From: Hyphomonadaceae bacterium
GTDB taxonomy: Bacteria > Pseudomonadota > Alphaproteobacteria > Caulobacterales > Hyphomonadaceae
Assembly: GCA_022844345.1 (NCBI GenBank)
Contig: JALHLU010000001.1
Coordinates: 488,138 to 552,137 of the forward strand
Length of the DNA: 64,000 nucleotides
Direction: 5' to 3'
Shown: piece by piece, positions 1 through 7,234 of the stretch
Position numbering within the stretch: position 1 is the first letter of the stretch
Layout: every line of letters starts with the position of its first letter
The notes under the pieces: model-generated
Database searches by the model: none
What the model was told of the DNA's origin: nothing
What the model saw: the letters and a program-made list of their open reading frames with translations, nothing else
Translations under genes and position numbers: made by a program

Positions 1-2
1 GC

Positions 3-30
3 CCACCCCCCCCGCTTGGGGGGGGGGTGG
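3..30. repeat. C-tract/G-tract palindrome
   Basis: A run of Cs interrupted by an A is followed, after a short CGCTT spacer, by the matching G run with TGG at its end, so the two arms pair almost perfectly. It lies next to other palindromic repeat DNA at 42-134. Long homopolymer runs are error-prone in sequencing, so the exact length of each tract is uncertain. Confidence 0.5.
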
Positions 31-41
31 ACGGCGCCTGT

Positions 42-134
42 CCTCCCTCGCCGAAGGCGGGGGAGGTGGCGCGATGCGAAGCATCGCGACGGAGGGGGCC
101 GCCCGCAGGGCGGATGCCGCCTCAATGCGAGGCC
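42..134. repeat. REP-like palindromic element (CCTCCC family), copy 1
   Basis: Three hairpins lie in series: CCTCCC..GGGAGG (42-66), GCGATGC-GAA-GCATCGC (71-87) and CCGCCC-GCA-GGGCGG (99-113), linked by GGTGGCGCG and GGAGGGGG. The same building blocks (GGGGAGGTGGCGCGA, CCCCCTCCGTC in inverse) occur at 20315-20456. Elements of this look are common between genes in Caulobacterales-type genomes and are not coding. The open frame that crosses this stretch is therefore not annotated. Confidence 0.7.
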
Positions 135-338
135 CCCCACACTCGATTGAAGGAGCGAACCCGTAAACGCGCCTCGCAGGCTCACATCCTGCGAGACCGC
201 GAACCCGTGCCCGGAACGCACAGCCGCCTGACCCCACCCCTCCATCGCTTCGGGAACAAAGCCGCAAGGCCCAACCCGGCATCGATGCAGATCTCACTTC
301 AAACCACCACTTCGCAGGCCTTGCCTGCGAGAACGCGC
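135..338 (+). repeat. About 200-bp dispersed intergenic repeat, copy 1
   Basis: It starts with CCCCACACTCGATTGAAGGA and GCGAACCCGTAA and continues with CTCGCAGG..CCTGCGAGAC and GCGAACCCGTGC. It ends with CTTCGCAGGCCTTGCCTGCG. The reverse complement of 19351-19551 shows the same blocks in the same order and with similar spacing (204 against 201 bp). The ends are therefore shared hairpins and the middle is more diverged. Nothing in 1-388 looks like a gene; the rest of this stretch, 339-388, is unremarkable leader DNA of the next gene. Confidence 0.75.
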
Positions 339-388
339 CCCTACACCCCGGCTTCCACCGAACCTCAACACGACCTAACCTCGCGGGC

Positions 389-1063
389 ATGACCTCCCGC
401 TTTTTCCGCCGCGCCATTTCATGGGACGATTATCGCGCCGCGATCGATCTCGTGGCGCCGCCGCATGTCGATGCGCCGGAAGCCGAATACAACATCGCGC
501 CAGGCAGCCACGCCCCCATCCTGCGCCGCGCGCCTGAAGGCGAATACGCCCCGCGCCACGCGATACAAGTCGCGCCGGCCTTCTGGGGCCTCGTGCCGGT
601 GTGGTGGAAACAGCCCCTGTCGGACAAGAAGTTCGCGACCTTCAACGCCCGCGCCGCCGACATCGAAACCAGCAACACCTTCTCCGGCGCCTTCCGGCAG
701 GGCCGCTGTCTCGTGCCGGCCTCGGGCTTCTATGCATGGAGCAGCGGCGCGCCCTTTGCCTTCGCGCTCACATCCGGCGCGTGGTTCTGCTTCGCCGGCC
801 TGTGGAGCCGCGCGATGATCGACGGGTCGGAGTTCGACACCTTCGCCATCATCACCACCGAGCCCAACCTCGCCGTCGCCGGCATTGCCAACTCCATGCC
901 CGTGATTCTCTCGCCCGGTGACTACACGCGCTGGCTCGACCCCTACGACCGCGATCCGCACGCGCTGCTGAAGCCCTGCCCGTCAGACAGCTTGCGCGCC
1001 TGGCCCGCCAACCCCGCCGTCGGCAATGTCCACAATCAGGGCGAGGCGATGCTGGGCGAGTGA
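389..1063 (+). CDS. SRAP-family (YedK/HMCES-like) protein lacking the catalytic residues
   Basis: SRAP proteins bind abasic sites in single-stranded DNA and crosslink through Cys2 once Met is removed. Fold signatures are clear and the 224-aa length is normal: RFFRR at the N-terminus, YNIAP (34-38), FWGLVPVWW (65-73), FNARA (85-89), RCLVPASGFYAW (106-117) and ANSMPVIL (167-174). The active site is degenerate. Position 2 is Thr (MTSRF where the family has MCGRF), the Glu expected in the W/F-x-E-W motif is Ala116, and the His expected before the x-x-P-V motif is Asn168. Only Asn86 of the NAR motif remains. No alternative start giving a Met-Cys end exists just upstream. The tryptophan pair used for DNA contact is kept, so a DNA-binding, non-crosslinking paralogue is the simplest reading. 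Confidence 0.85.
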   Translation: MTSRFFRRAISWDDYRAAIDLVAPPHVDAPEAEYNIAPGSHAPILRRAPEGEYAPRHAIQVAPAFWGLVPVWWKQPLSDKKFATFNARAADIETSNTFSGAFRQGRCLVPASGFYAWSSGAPFAFALTSGAWFCFAGLWSRAMIDGSEFDTFAIITTEPNLAVAGIANSMPVILSPGDYTRWLDPYDRDPHALLKPCPSDSLRAWPANPAVGNVHNQGEAMLGE

Positions 1064-1194
1064 GCGAGTCAGAACGTCGCACCCGCGCACCCTGTCTGCA
1101 TCGTAATGCCCGGCGCGCGGTTTTCGCCGCATTCTCTGCGTTTATGACCATGATGCCGCGCAGAATCGCGGCGCAGCAGAGGTTCAAAGCGCTG

Positions 1195-1419
1195 ATGTCG
1201 TTCCAGGAAGCCGCCCAATCGCTCCGCGCCGACGGCAAGGTCCGCATCAATGCCGGCCACTTCTCGATCGAGGAACTCGAGGCCGCCGCCGCCCTCGCAG
1301 CCGAGCGCCAGGCCAGCCTGATCATCGAGAACCTCAAGGCCTGCACCTGCGCCGACATCGCGCGCATCAACGCCGCCGGCGGCCGCCAGGTCTCCTTCGC
1401 CGACCTCCACCTGATCTGA
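1195..1419 (+). CDS. Small hypothetical protein
   Basis: About 74 aa if translation starts at the ATG at 1195; in-frame starts further upstream (1060, 1147) are possible. The part after 1195 looks coding: it is helical and amphipathic, with a central EELEAAAALAAERQ stretch, one Cys-x-Cys (ACTC) and a C-terminal SFADLHLI. I do not recognise a family and there is no signal peptide or membrane segment. It lies between the SRAP gene and a convergent membrane-protein gene whose stop is 2 bp away. Confidence 0.5.
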   Translation: MSFQEAAQSLRADGKVRINAGHFSIEELEAAAALAAERQASLIIENLKACTCADIARINAAGGRQVSFADLHLI

Positions 1420-1420
1420 A

Positions 1421-2002
1421 TCAGCCCTTCGGCAGGTGGCTGCGCAACACGCGCGCCAGGTCCGCCGGAGCCGCCGTGGGCAGTTTCGCGAATGGGTTGT
1501 AGCGCATGGCGAACGCGCCGCCGCTCAACGCGATCAGGATGGCCATCACGATCAGGGCGATGCCCTCGAAATCCATCCGCCCTTCCACCAATGGGATCAG
1601 CACCAGCAGGGCCCCCAATATCGCCATCACGGCGCCCAGCACCGCCATCGTCCAGCGCACCCCGGGTCCGCCGCCAAGCTCCAGCTGAACGCCCGGCTTC
1701 ACCCGCGCCAGCCCCTCCAGGATCGCCGCGCTGGCCGCGACGAACGCAGCCGCGTTCTCGTCATGGGCAGCGTCCGTGATCTGCCCGCCATGGTTGATCG
1801 CGAACTTGCCGCCCCTGTGCATCAGCACCAGGGAGACAGACGAGGTGCGCATGTTGAGCTCGAGCAGCCGCCCGCCCGCCACCTCGCTGAAATTGACGCG
1901 CTGTATACGCGACCCGCGCTTCAGCTCCGCGCCAGCCTCGTCGACCTTTACCTCGCAACGCGCGCCAACCAGCGCCGGCTTCCAACCGAATGTGAACGCC
2001 AT
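1421..2002 (-). CDS. Hypothetical membrane protein with two transmembrane helices
   Basis: 193 aa. The first 110 residues are soluble and beta-rich, without a signal peptide. Two hydrophobic helices follow at about 118-137 and 147-165, then a short basic tail ending HLPKG. The soluble N-terminus joined to a two-helix hairpin resembles small PH-like membrane-anchored proteins, but no specific family is recognised. It is followed on the same strand by the exported protein at 2008-2430, which lies upstream in transcription order with only 5 bp between them, so the two are probably co-transcribed. Confidence 0.65.
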   Translation of the reverse strand: MAFTFGWKPALVGARCEVKVDEAGAELKRGSRIQRVNFSEVAGGRLLELNMRTSSVSLVLMHRGGKFAINHGGQITDAAHDENAAAFVAASAAILEGLARVKPGVQLELGGGPGVRWTMAVLGAVMAILGALLVLIPLVEGRMDFEGIALIVMAILIALSGGAFAMRYNPFAKLPTAAPADLARVLRSHLPKG

Positions 2003-2007
2003 GGCGG

Positions 2008-2430
2008 CTATCGCCTCTGCCAGATCAGGCGGCCCATATCGCTCTGCGTCACCAGATAGTCTCCCGAGAAGCTATAGGTGGCAGCGGGCGTGTAGTCCGG
2101 CAGGCCCATGCCATGCACCAGCAGAGTGCCGTTCGCAGTGCGCCAGCGGCCGTCGAAGTCCAGCGTGCGCCCGCTGTTCGACGACCATTCGCCACCGCCG
2201 CCAACCGACTGGGTGTATTGCTGGATCGTGCCGTCAGCGTTCAGCTGCATCGTCATCACGGTGGAGAAAGACGCAAATCCGCCCGCGCCGCCCGGGCTGT
2301 TGATCTGCTTTTCATTGATCCACACGCCCACGAGATTCTGGTCCAGCATGCTTCCTCCCTGCGCCTGCGCCGGCGCCAGCGTTGCAACAAGAATTCCCGC
2401 CAATGCCGCCGCACCCCAGCGCATGCTCAC
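2008..2430 (-). CDS. Hypothetical exported protein
   Basis: 140 aa with a cleavable signal peptide (MRWGAAALAGILVATLAPAQA, likely cut after AQA). The mature part is about 115 aa and beta-rich with many Gly, Ser and Thr residues: a LVGVWINEKQ segment, an LNADGTIQQ turn and a C-terminal MGRLIWQRR. This layout resembles lipocalin-like/DUF small exported proteins in which GVW begins the first strand, but no family is assigned. Start may be the first ATG or the one two codons later. Confidence 0.65.
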   Translation of the reverse strand: MSMRWGAAALAGILVATLAPAQAQGGSMLDQNLVGVWINEKQINSPGGAGGFASFSTVMTMQLNADGTIQQYTQSVGGGGEWSSNSGRTLDFDGRWRTANGTLLVHGMGLPDYTPAATYSFSGDYLVTQSDMGRLIWQRR

Positions 2431-2479
2431 TCTCCCCGATCCAGTCGCGTTGCGTAAATGCTAGCCCGAAGCGCACGAC

Positions 2480-2968
2480 ATGGCGAGCTTCGCGCCTGCG
2501 CTTGCCTACCCTTTGAGACGAGTGGAGCGCCGAACCCAGGAGATCGGCGACTGGTGGATAGATACCCCCACGTTCCGCTTCACCCCACGCAGCCCCGGCA
2601 CGCTTGCCTTCGAGCCGCCTGCCGGCGATGCGCCCGGGCGGCTGGTCGAGCGTCTGCCCAACGGCAAGGTGTTCGAGATCGGGCCGGTTCGCGACTGGCG
2701 GCCCGGCGAACGGCTGGTGGTCAGCTGGCGGCAGGCGACGTTCGGGCCCGATCACGCCACCGAGGTCGAGGTGCGGTTCGAGCGGGTCGGCGGGGAAACG
2801 CGCGTTACCGTTGAGCACCGGGGCTGGGACAGCGTCCCGCAGGAACACGTTGCCCGCCATGGCTTCCCGCTCATCCGCACCAACCAGCTTCAAGGCGATC
2901 AATGGCGCGCGGGCCTTGATCGCATCAGAATACGTGTCTCGACCTTCGCCACAACCAACCCTGATTGA
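2480..2968 (+). CDS. SRPBCC (AHSA1-like) domain protein with atypical N-terminus
   Basis: The segment from about residue 21 on matches the START/SRPBCC family typically annotated as AHSA1 or SRPBCC domain protein: EIGDWW, FRFTPRSPGTLAF, GRLVERLPNGKVFEIG, WRQATFGPDH, VTVEHRGWDSVPQEHVARHG. These proteins form a helix-grip fold around a hydrophobic ligand. The first 20 residues do not look like the usual V-x-C-S-P-E-x-A-F strand-helix that precedes EIG-WW. The gene may therefore have a decayed or frameshifted 5' end, or the real start is different. The C-terminus after HGFPL is also unusual. Confidence 0.6.
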   Translation: MASFAPALAYPLRRVERRTQEIGDWWIDTPTFRFTPRSPGTLAFEPPAGDAPGRLVERLPNGKVFEIGPVRDWRPGERLVVSWRQATFGPDHATEVEVRFERVGGETRVTVEHRGWDSVPQEHVARHGFPLIRTNQLQGDQWRAGLDRIRIRVSTFATTNPD

Positions 2969-3018
2969 CTGGCCACCCCCGCCCGCGTATCCGCGCTGGG
3001 TCCAGACTGGAGCCGGAC

Positions 3019-4416
3019 ATGTCCGCTGCTGATGCAACGCCGAATGCTCCGCTGGCCCGGAAGCCCGGCAAGAACGCGTTCTTCTTCATCATCGTGACCG
3101 TGTTCATCGACATGATGGCGTTCGCCGTGATCATGCCGTCCATGCCCTATCTCGTGGCAGAGCTGCTCAATGGCGAAGCGGCCGTGCTTGAGGCAAAGCG
3201 CCTTGCAGCCTCCGGCAATCTCGGCCCCCTGGAAACGATGCTGTCGAACGCCGCGCCCTGGGGCGGTTACATCACGACGGTCTATGCGGTGATGAACTTC
3301 CTGGTTGCGCCCATCCTCGGCGGACTGTCGGACCGGTTTGGCCGGCGGCCCGTGCTGCTGGTGTCGATGGGCATGCTGGCGATCGACTTCGTGATCATGG
3401 GGATGGCGCACACGGTGTGGCTGCTCTTCCTGGGCCGCGTCCTGTCGGGGATTTCGGGCGCCACGCACTCAACTGCCGCCGCCTACATCGCGGACGTGAC
3501 CGAACCCAAGGCGCGCGGCCAGGCGTTTGGCATGCTGGGCATGGCCTTCGGCCTTGGCTTTATCCTCGGGCCGGCCATCGGCGGCTATCTCGGCCAGTTC
3601 GATCCACGCCTGCCTTTCTTCGCTTCGGCGGCGCTGGCGGGCGTCAACTTCTGCTACGGCCTTTTCGTCCTTCCGGAATCGCTGGCGCACGAACACCGCC
3701 GCCGCTTCGACTGGAAACGCGCCAACGCCTTCGGCACGTTCAAGCACCTGATGCAGGTGCCTTATCTTGCATGGTTCATGCTGGCGCTGGGCCTCTTCAA
3801 CGTCGCACACTGGGTCTACCCGGCGACGTTCAACTATTTCGCTGGCGTCGCCTTTGGCTGGAATGAGGGCATGATCGGCCTGGCGCTGGTCGCCGTGGGC
3901 GTCGGCTCCGCGGTCGTGCAGGGTGGCCTCACGGGGCCATTGATCAAGCGCTTTGGCCCGACGCGCATAGCCGTTTTCGGCTTCGTGATCTGCGCCATCA
4001 CCTTTGCGGCCTATTCTATGGCGACGGAAGGGTGGATGATGTTCATGATCATACCCTTCGGCGCGCTCGCGGGCGTGCTGGGACCTTCGATCAACCAGAT
4101 CATGTCGGTGCGGACTCCAAGAAATGCGCAGGGCGAACTTCAAGGCGCCATCGCCAGCGTTCAGTCGCTGACCAACATATTCGCTCCGCTGATGCTGACG
4201 CAGGTGTTCCACTACTACACCTCGCCCGCAGCGCCGATCTACTTCCCCGGGGCCGCGTTCGCGCTTGCGGCCATCGTCTGCACCATCTCGCTGATCCCGC
4301 TTATGCGCGGCCTCCAAACTGCGCCGAAGCTCGAGGAGCAGCCGCCGGACCCGGTTGGCGATACCCCGCCGGAAGAAACGCCAGCAGCCGCCGCCCCGGC
4401 AGCGCAGACCGCCTGA
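3019..4416 (+). CDS. MFS transporter, TetA-like drug antiporter family
   Basis: 465 aa from the ATG at 3019, which has GGAG nine bases upstream; the open frame extends further upstream but that part is not convincing. Twelve hydrophobic helices can be counted. MFS signatures are present: GGLSDRFGRRPVLL in the loop between helices 2 and 3 (motif A) and GFILGPAIGGYLG (motif C of drug:H+ antiporters). Helices 1 and 2 are separated by an unusually long loop of about 45 residues. The C-terminal tail is Pro/Ala/Glu-rich. It is directly followed by the HAD gene one base after its stop, so the two form an operon. Substrate unknown. Confidence 0.85.
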   Translation: MSAADATPNAPLARKPGKNAFFFIIVTVFIDMMAFAVIMPSMPYLVAELLNGEAAVLEAKRLAASGNLGPLETMLSNAAPWGGYITTVYAVMNFLVAPILGGLSDRFGRRPVLLVSMGMLAIDFVIMGMAHTVWLLFLGRVLSGISGATHSTAAAYIADVTEPKARGQAFGMLGMAFGLGFILGPAIGGYLGQFDPRLPFFASAALAGVNFCYGLFVLPESLAHEHRRRFDWKRANAFGTFKHLMQVPYLAWFMLALGLFNVAHWVYPATFNYFAGVAFGWNEGMIGLALVAVGVGSAVVQGGLTGPLIKRFGPTRIAVFGFVICAITFAAYSMATEGWMMFMIIPFGALAGVLGPSINQIMSVRTPRNAQGELQGAIASVQSLTNIFAPLMLTQVFHYYTSPAAPIYFPGAAFALAAIVCTISLIPLMRGLQTAPKLEEQPPDPVGDTPPEETPAAAAPAAQTA

Positions 4417-4417
4417 C

Positions 4418-4942
4418 ATGGCAACGTCGCGCCCCGCCCTCTTCCTTGATCGCGACGGCGTCATCAACGTCGACCGCAACTATGTCTTCCGCGTCGAGGA
4501 TTTCGAGTGGATCGAAGGGGCGCAGGATGTGATCCGCCGCTTCAATGACATGGGCTGGTGGGTATTCGTGATCACCAACCAGTCAGGCATTGCACGGGGC
4601 TACTACACCGAAGAACAGATGCAGGCGCTACACGACTGGATGGCCGGGGAGCTTGCAATGACCGGCGCGCGGATCGACCGCTTCTATCACTGCCCGTTCC
4701 ATGAGGACGGAACCATCCCGCGCTATCGCAAGGACAGTTTCGACCGCAAGCCAAAGCCCGGCATGCTGATCCGGGCAATGACGGATTTCCCGGTCATCAA
4801 GGAACGCTCCTTCATGATCGGCGACAAGCAGGCCGATATGGAGGCGGCGATGGCCGCAGGCGTGCGCGGCTTCCTGTTCGGCGGCGGCAACCTCGCAAGC
4901 TTCACCGACTGGGTTCTCGCCGACATGGGCGAGAAGGCCTGA
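4418..4942 (+). CDS. gmhB: HAD-IIIA phosphatase, GmhB / histidinol-phosphatase-like
   Basis: 174 aa. The HAD nucleophile motif is LFLDRDGVIN (residues 8-17), followed by VFVITNQSGIARG (motif II Thr), RKPKPGML (motif III Lys) and MIGDKQADMEAA (motif IV acidic pair). A Cys/His segment YHCPFH near 88-93 is the partial zinc loop of the D-glycero-D-manno-heptose 1,7-bisphosphate phosphatase subfamily. Family members act on heptose bisphosphate or histidinol phosphate, and substrate cannot be decided here. Heptose use would fit the two heptosyltransferase-type genes around 26-28 kb only weakly. Start follows the MFS stop by one base. Confidence 0.85.
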   Translation: MATSRPALFLDRDGVINVDRNYVFRVEDFEWIEGAQDVIRRFNDMGWWVFVITNQSGIARGYYTEEQMQALHDWMAGELAMTGARIDRFYHCPFHEDGTIPRYRKDSFDRKPKPGMLIRAMTDFPVIKERSFMIGDKQADMEAAMAAGVRGFLFGGGNLASFTDWVLADMGEKA

Positions 4943-4945
4943 GCC

Positions 4946-5851
4946 CTACTGGCGCTGCTCGGGCGGGGCTTGCGGCATGACTTGCGGCATGACTTGCGGC
5001 TGGATCAGGTCGGGGTCAGCCGGCATCGGCGCCTGCACAGGCGGGGCCGCTTGCGGCGCAACCGTGGCCGGCGGCGCGTTCGGCGCAGCGGCGCCCGGCG
5101 CGCGATACTCGATCGCGCCCGAAGGCGTCTGCACCGGCGTCGTCACCGGATCGCAGTTGAGTGCGCTGCGGCGGTCGATCGCCTGCTGCTGCAGGTTCAT
5201 AGCGACCTGGTTGCCTTCCTGCGGCTTCAGCATCACGGCGTCCTGCGTCGCGACGATGTCGTACACAGCGCCATCGCCCAGCGGCTGGCCGCTCAGCGTG
5301 TTGTGCGCGACCTCGCGCGCGGCCGCGAACTTCCACGCCTCGGCGATGGAATCGAGCAGGCTGTCATTGTTCGGGTTGTCGATGGTCTCGACGCGCGGGT
5401 TGTAGGTGTTGGTGCAGTTCGCGTTGAAATAGCCGCCGCGCACCGTCGCCACCTGGAACACCGCGTCCATGCCGACCACGTTGGCCCATGGCTTGAAGGT
5501 GATGATCGGGCCGCCGACGAAAATCTCCTCGCCCGTCACCTGATAGTCATGCGGCTGGCCGCGCAGCTGGCCGTTGTCCATCAGGTCGATGCTGGCGATC
5601 CAGTCAAAATCGGCCATGCCTTTCTTGATGGTGACGACGCCGACTGGCCACTCCTTGGAGAGCTGGGCGTAGGTTTGCAGGTTGAGACCCACCAGGCCGA
5701 TGATCGCGGCGCCCGCCAGCGTCAGCCCGCCGAACAGGACGCGCACGATGCCGCCGCCCAGTTCAGCCTTGAACACCTTGGCGACGCCGCCCACCAACAT
5801 CAATACGCCGACAAGCCCCACGAATGCCGGAAGCAGCCACCAGATCGCCAT
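4946..5851 (-). CDS. Hypothetical membrane-anchored protein with Pro/Ala/Gln-rich tail
   Basis: 301 aa from the second in-frame ATG; an ATG ten codons upstream is also possible. Two transmembrane helices lie at about 3-24 and 32-57. An exoplasmic domain of about 150 aa follows, with a NANCTNTYNPRVETIDNP segment and a segment rich in charged residues. The last 65 residues are low-complexity (Ala, Pro, Gln, Val), ending with a short PQVM repeat. The domain resembles annotations of the type 'cation/multidrug efflux pump' in related genomes, but nothing in the sequence shows transport. Convergent with the HAD gene, 3 bp apart. Confidence 0.65.
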   Translation of the reverse strand: MAIWWLLPAFVGLVGVLMLVGGVAKVFKAELGGGIVRVLFGGLTLAGAAIIGLVGLNLQTYAQLSKEWPVGVVTIKKGMADFDWIASIDLMDNGQLRGQPHDYQVTGEEIFVGGPIITFKPWANVVGMDAVFQVATVRGGYFNANCTNTYNPRVETIDNPNNDSLLDSIAEAWKFAAAREVAHNTLSGQPLGDGAVYDIVATQDAVMLKPQEGNQVAMNLQQQAIDRRSALNCDPVTTPVQTPSGAIEYRAPGAAAPNAPPATVAPQAAPPVQAPMPADPDLIQPQVMPQVMPQAPPEQRQ

Positions 5852-5993
5852 ACGTGTCACCTTCGCCCAATGCGGGGTCACGCCGCTGACGGGCGCGCCT
5901 GACCCAGACCCAACGGCTGTTTACCAAAAGGCGCAAGGCCTGCCCACCCACAAGCTGTGCTGCGGGGGCTGTCAGCTGAGTCTTGCCGAAAGT

Positions 5994-6725
5994 TCAGAAT
6001 ACGCGGGGGCGTTCCTGCCGTTCGAGGTGCAGGCCGCATTCTTCCTTCTTGAAGCCGACCCAGCGGCCTGACCTCACGTCATTGGGGTCGATCGGGCGGA
6101 CGGTGCAGGGCCAGCAGCCAATGGAGGGGTAGCCATCGGCGACCAGTGGATGGCGCGGCAGATCGCGATCCACGAAGTATTGCTGGATGTCCTCGGCGTC
6201 CCACTCGATCAGCGGATTGATCTTGTAACGGCCTTCCGAGAATTCGACGACCGGCAGGCGGACACGGCCGCCGCCATGGAACCGCTTGCGGCCCGTGATC
6301 CAGGCATCGAACCCTTCCAGCGCCGGCGCAAGCGGGCGCACCTTGCGCACCTCGCAGCAGGCGTCCGGATCGGTCTTGTTGAGGACCCCCTTTGGATCGG
6401 CCGCCTTCACCTCCTCCTTCACGGGATGAGAGGTGCGGATATCCGTGAGGCCGAGCTTGGCCGCCAGTGTATCGCGATACTGGAGGGTCTGGTGGAAATG
6501 CATGCCCGTATCGATGAAGACGATGGGCATCTCGGGATCGACTTCCGAGATAAGGCCGAGCATCGCCGCACTCTCGGCGCCGAAGGACGAAACATAGGTT
6601 AGCCGCCGGCCGAACTCGCGGAGGGCAACGCGGATGATTTCCTGCGCCGGCTTGCCACGTAGTTCCTCGTTGAGGCGCGCGGCCTTCTCCTCGGGTGTCT
6701 CGATCGTTGTGGCGAGCGCGTTCAT
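5994..6725 (-). CDS. cysH: Phosphoadenylyl/adenylyl-sulfate reductase
   Basis: 243 aa PAPS/APS reductase of the PP-loop fold, which reduces activated sulfate to sulfite in the cytoplasm. Visible are SSFGAESAAML (PP-loop), a Cys-Cys pair (DACCEVRK, about 122-123), a GCWPC pair (about 203-206) and the catalytic ECGLH near the C-terminus. The CC plus CxxC set binds a [4Fe-4S] cluster, which in this family marks the adenylyl-sulfate (APS) type. Last gene of the sulfite operon; its start overlaps the DUF934 stop by 4 bp. Confidence 0.95.
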   Translation of the reverse strand: MNALATTIETPEEKAARLNEELRGKPAQEIIRVALREFGRRLTYVSSFGAESAAMLGLISEVDPEMPIVFIDTGMHFHQTLQYRDTLAAKLGLTDIRTSHPVKEEVKAADPKGVLNKTDPDACCEVRKVRPLAPALEGFDAWITGRKRFHGGGRVRLPVVEFSEGRYKINPLIEWDAEDIQQYFVDRDLPRHPLVADGYPSIGCWPCTVRPIDPNDVRSGRWVGFKKEECGLHLERQERPRVF

Positions 6726-7234
6726 TCGGCGGCCTTGGATTGTCGCGCACGCTGGCGCTTCACGAAGATGGTGTCGGTCGTGTCCGCGGCGGACTGGTAG
6801 AACTCTGAAAGCTCATGTGCGGAAAAATCGTAGACAGCTTCAGCATCGGCTTCGTCGATCACCATGGCGTCGAAGCCGGAACGGATCATCAGGCGGAGCT
6901 GGTCGCGCAGCACTTGTCCCGTGGCGCGGATCTCGCCCGTGTAGCCATGGCGCCGCCGCAAGAGCTGGGATTGCGATAGCGCGCGGCCGTCGGTGTATTT
7001 GGGGAAGTCGAGAGCGATCAGGCTGATCTTCTCGAGCCACGCTGCGATGTCGGCGGGATCGTCCGTATTGGCGAGCTTCACGCCAACGGAATGATTGCCC
7101 GCCAGAAGGCTCGCATGCTCCGCCTTGAGCCGGGCGAGAGACACAAGCACGGGCCCGCTTTCGGGAAGCTCCTGCCCATCCTCGACCAGCGTCCACACGT
7201 CCGCATCGATCCTGCCGTCCTTAAGCAGCGGCAT
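6722..7234 (-). CDS. DUF934 protein of the sulfite reductase operon
   Basis: 170 aa from the internal ATG (MPLLKDGRI); longer in-frame starts read back into cysI. DUF934 proteins accompany cysI and cysH in many alpha- and betaproteobacteria and are usually called putative oxidoreductases of unknown function. Recognisable parts are ALDFPKYTDGRALSQSQLLR (a conserved F-x-x-FTDGR-like motif) and GYTGEIRATGQVLRDQL. The gene overlaps the end of cysI by 14 bp and the start of cysH by 4 bp, so translation is coupled. Confidence 0.9.
   Translation of the reverse strand: MPLLKDGRIDADVWTLVEDGQELPESGPVLVSLARLKAEHASLLAGNHSVGVKLANTDDPADIAAWLEKISLIALDFPKYTDGRALSQSQLLRRRHGYTGEIRATGQVLRDQLRLMIRSGFDAMVIDEADAEAVYDFSAHELSEFYQSAADTTDTIFVKRQRARQSKAAE

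Noticed and set aside
27-392. Open frame of about 120 codons over the first 390 bases
   Set aside because: It runs through palindromic and dispersed repeat DNA that recurs elsewhere in the window, and shows no protein features.
4960-5005. CRISPR-like array
   Set aside because: Units are 12 bp with no spacers and encode the C-terminal tail of a protein. No CRISPR array exists in the window.
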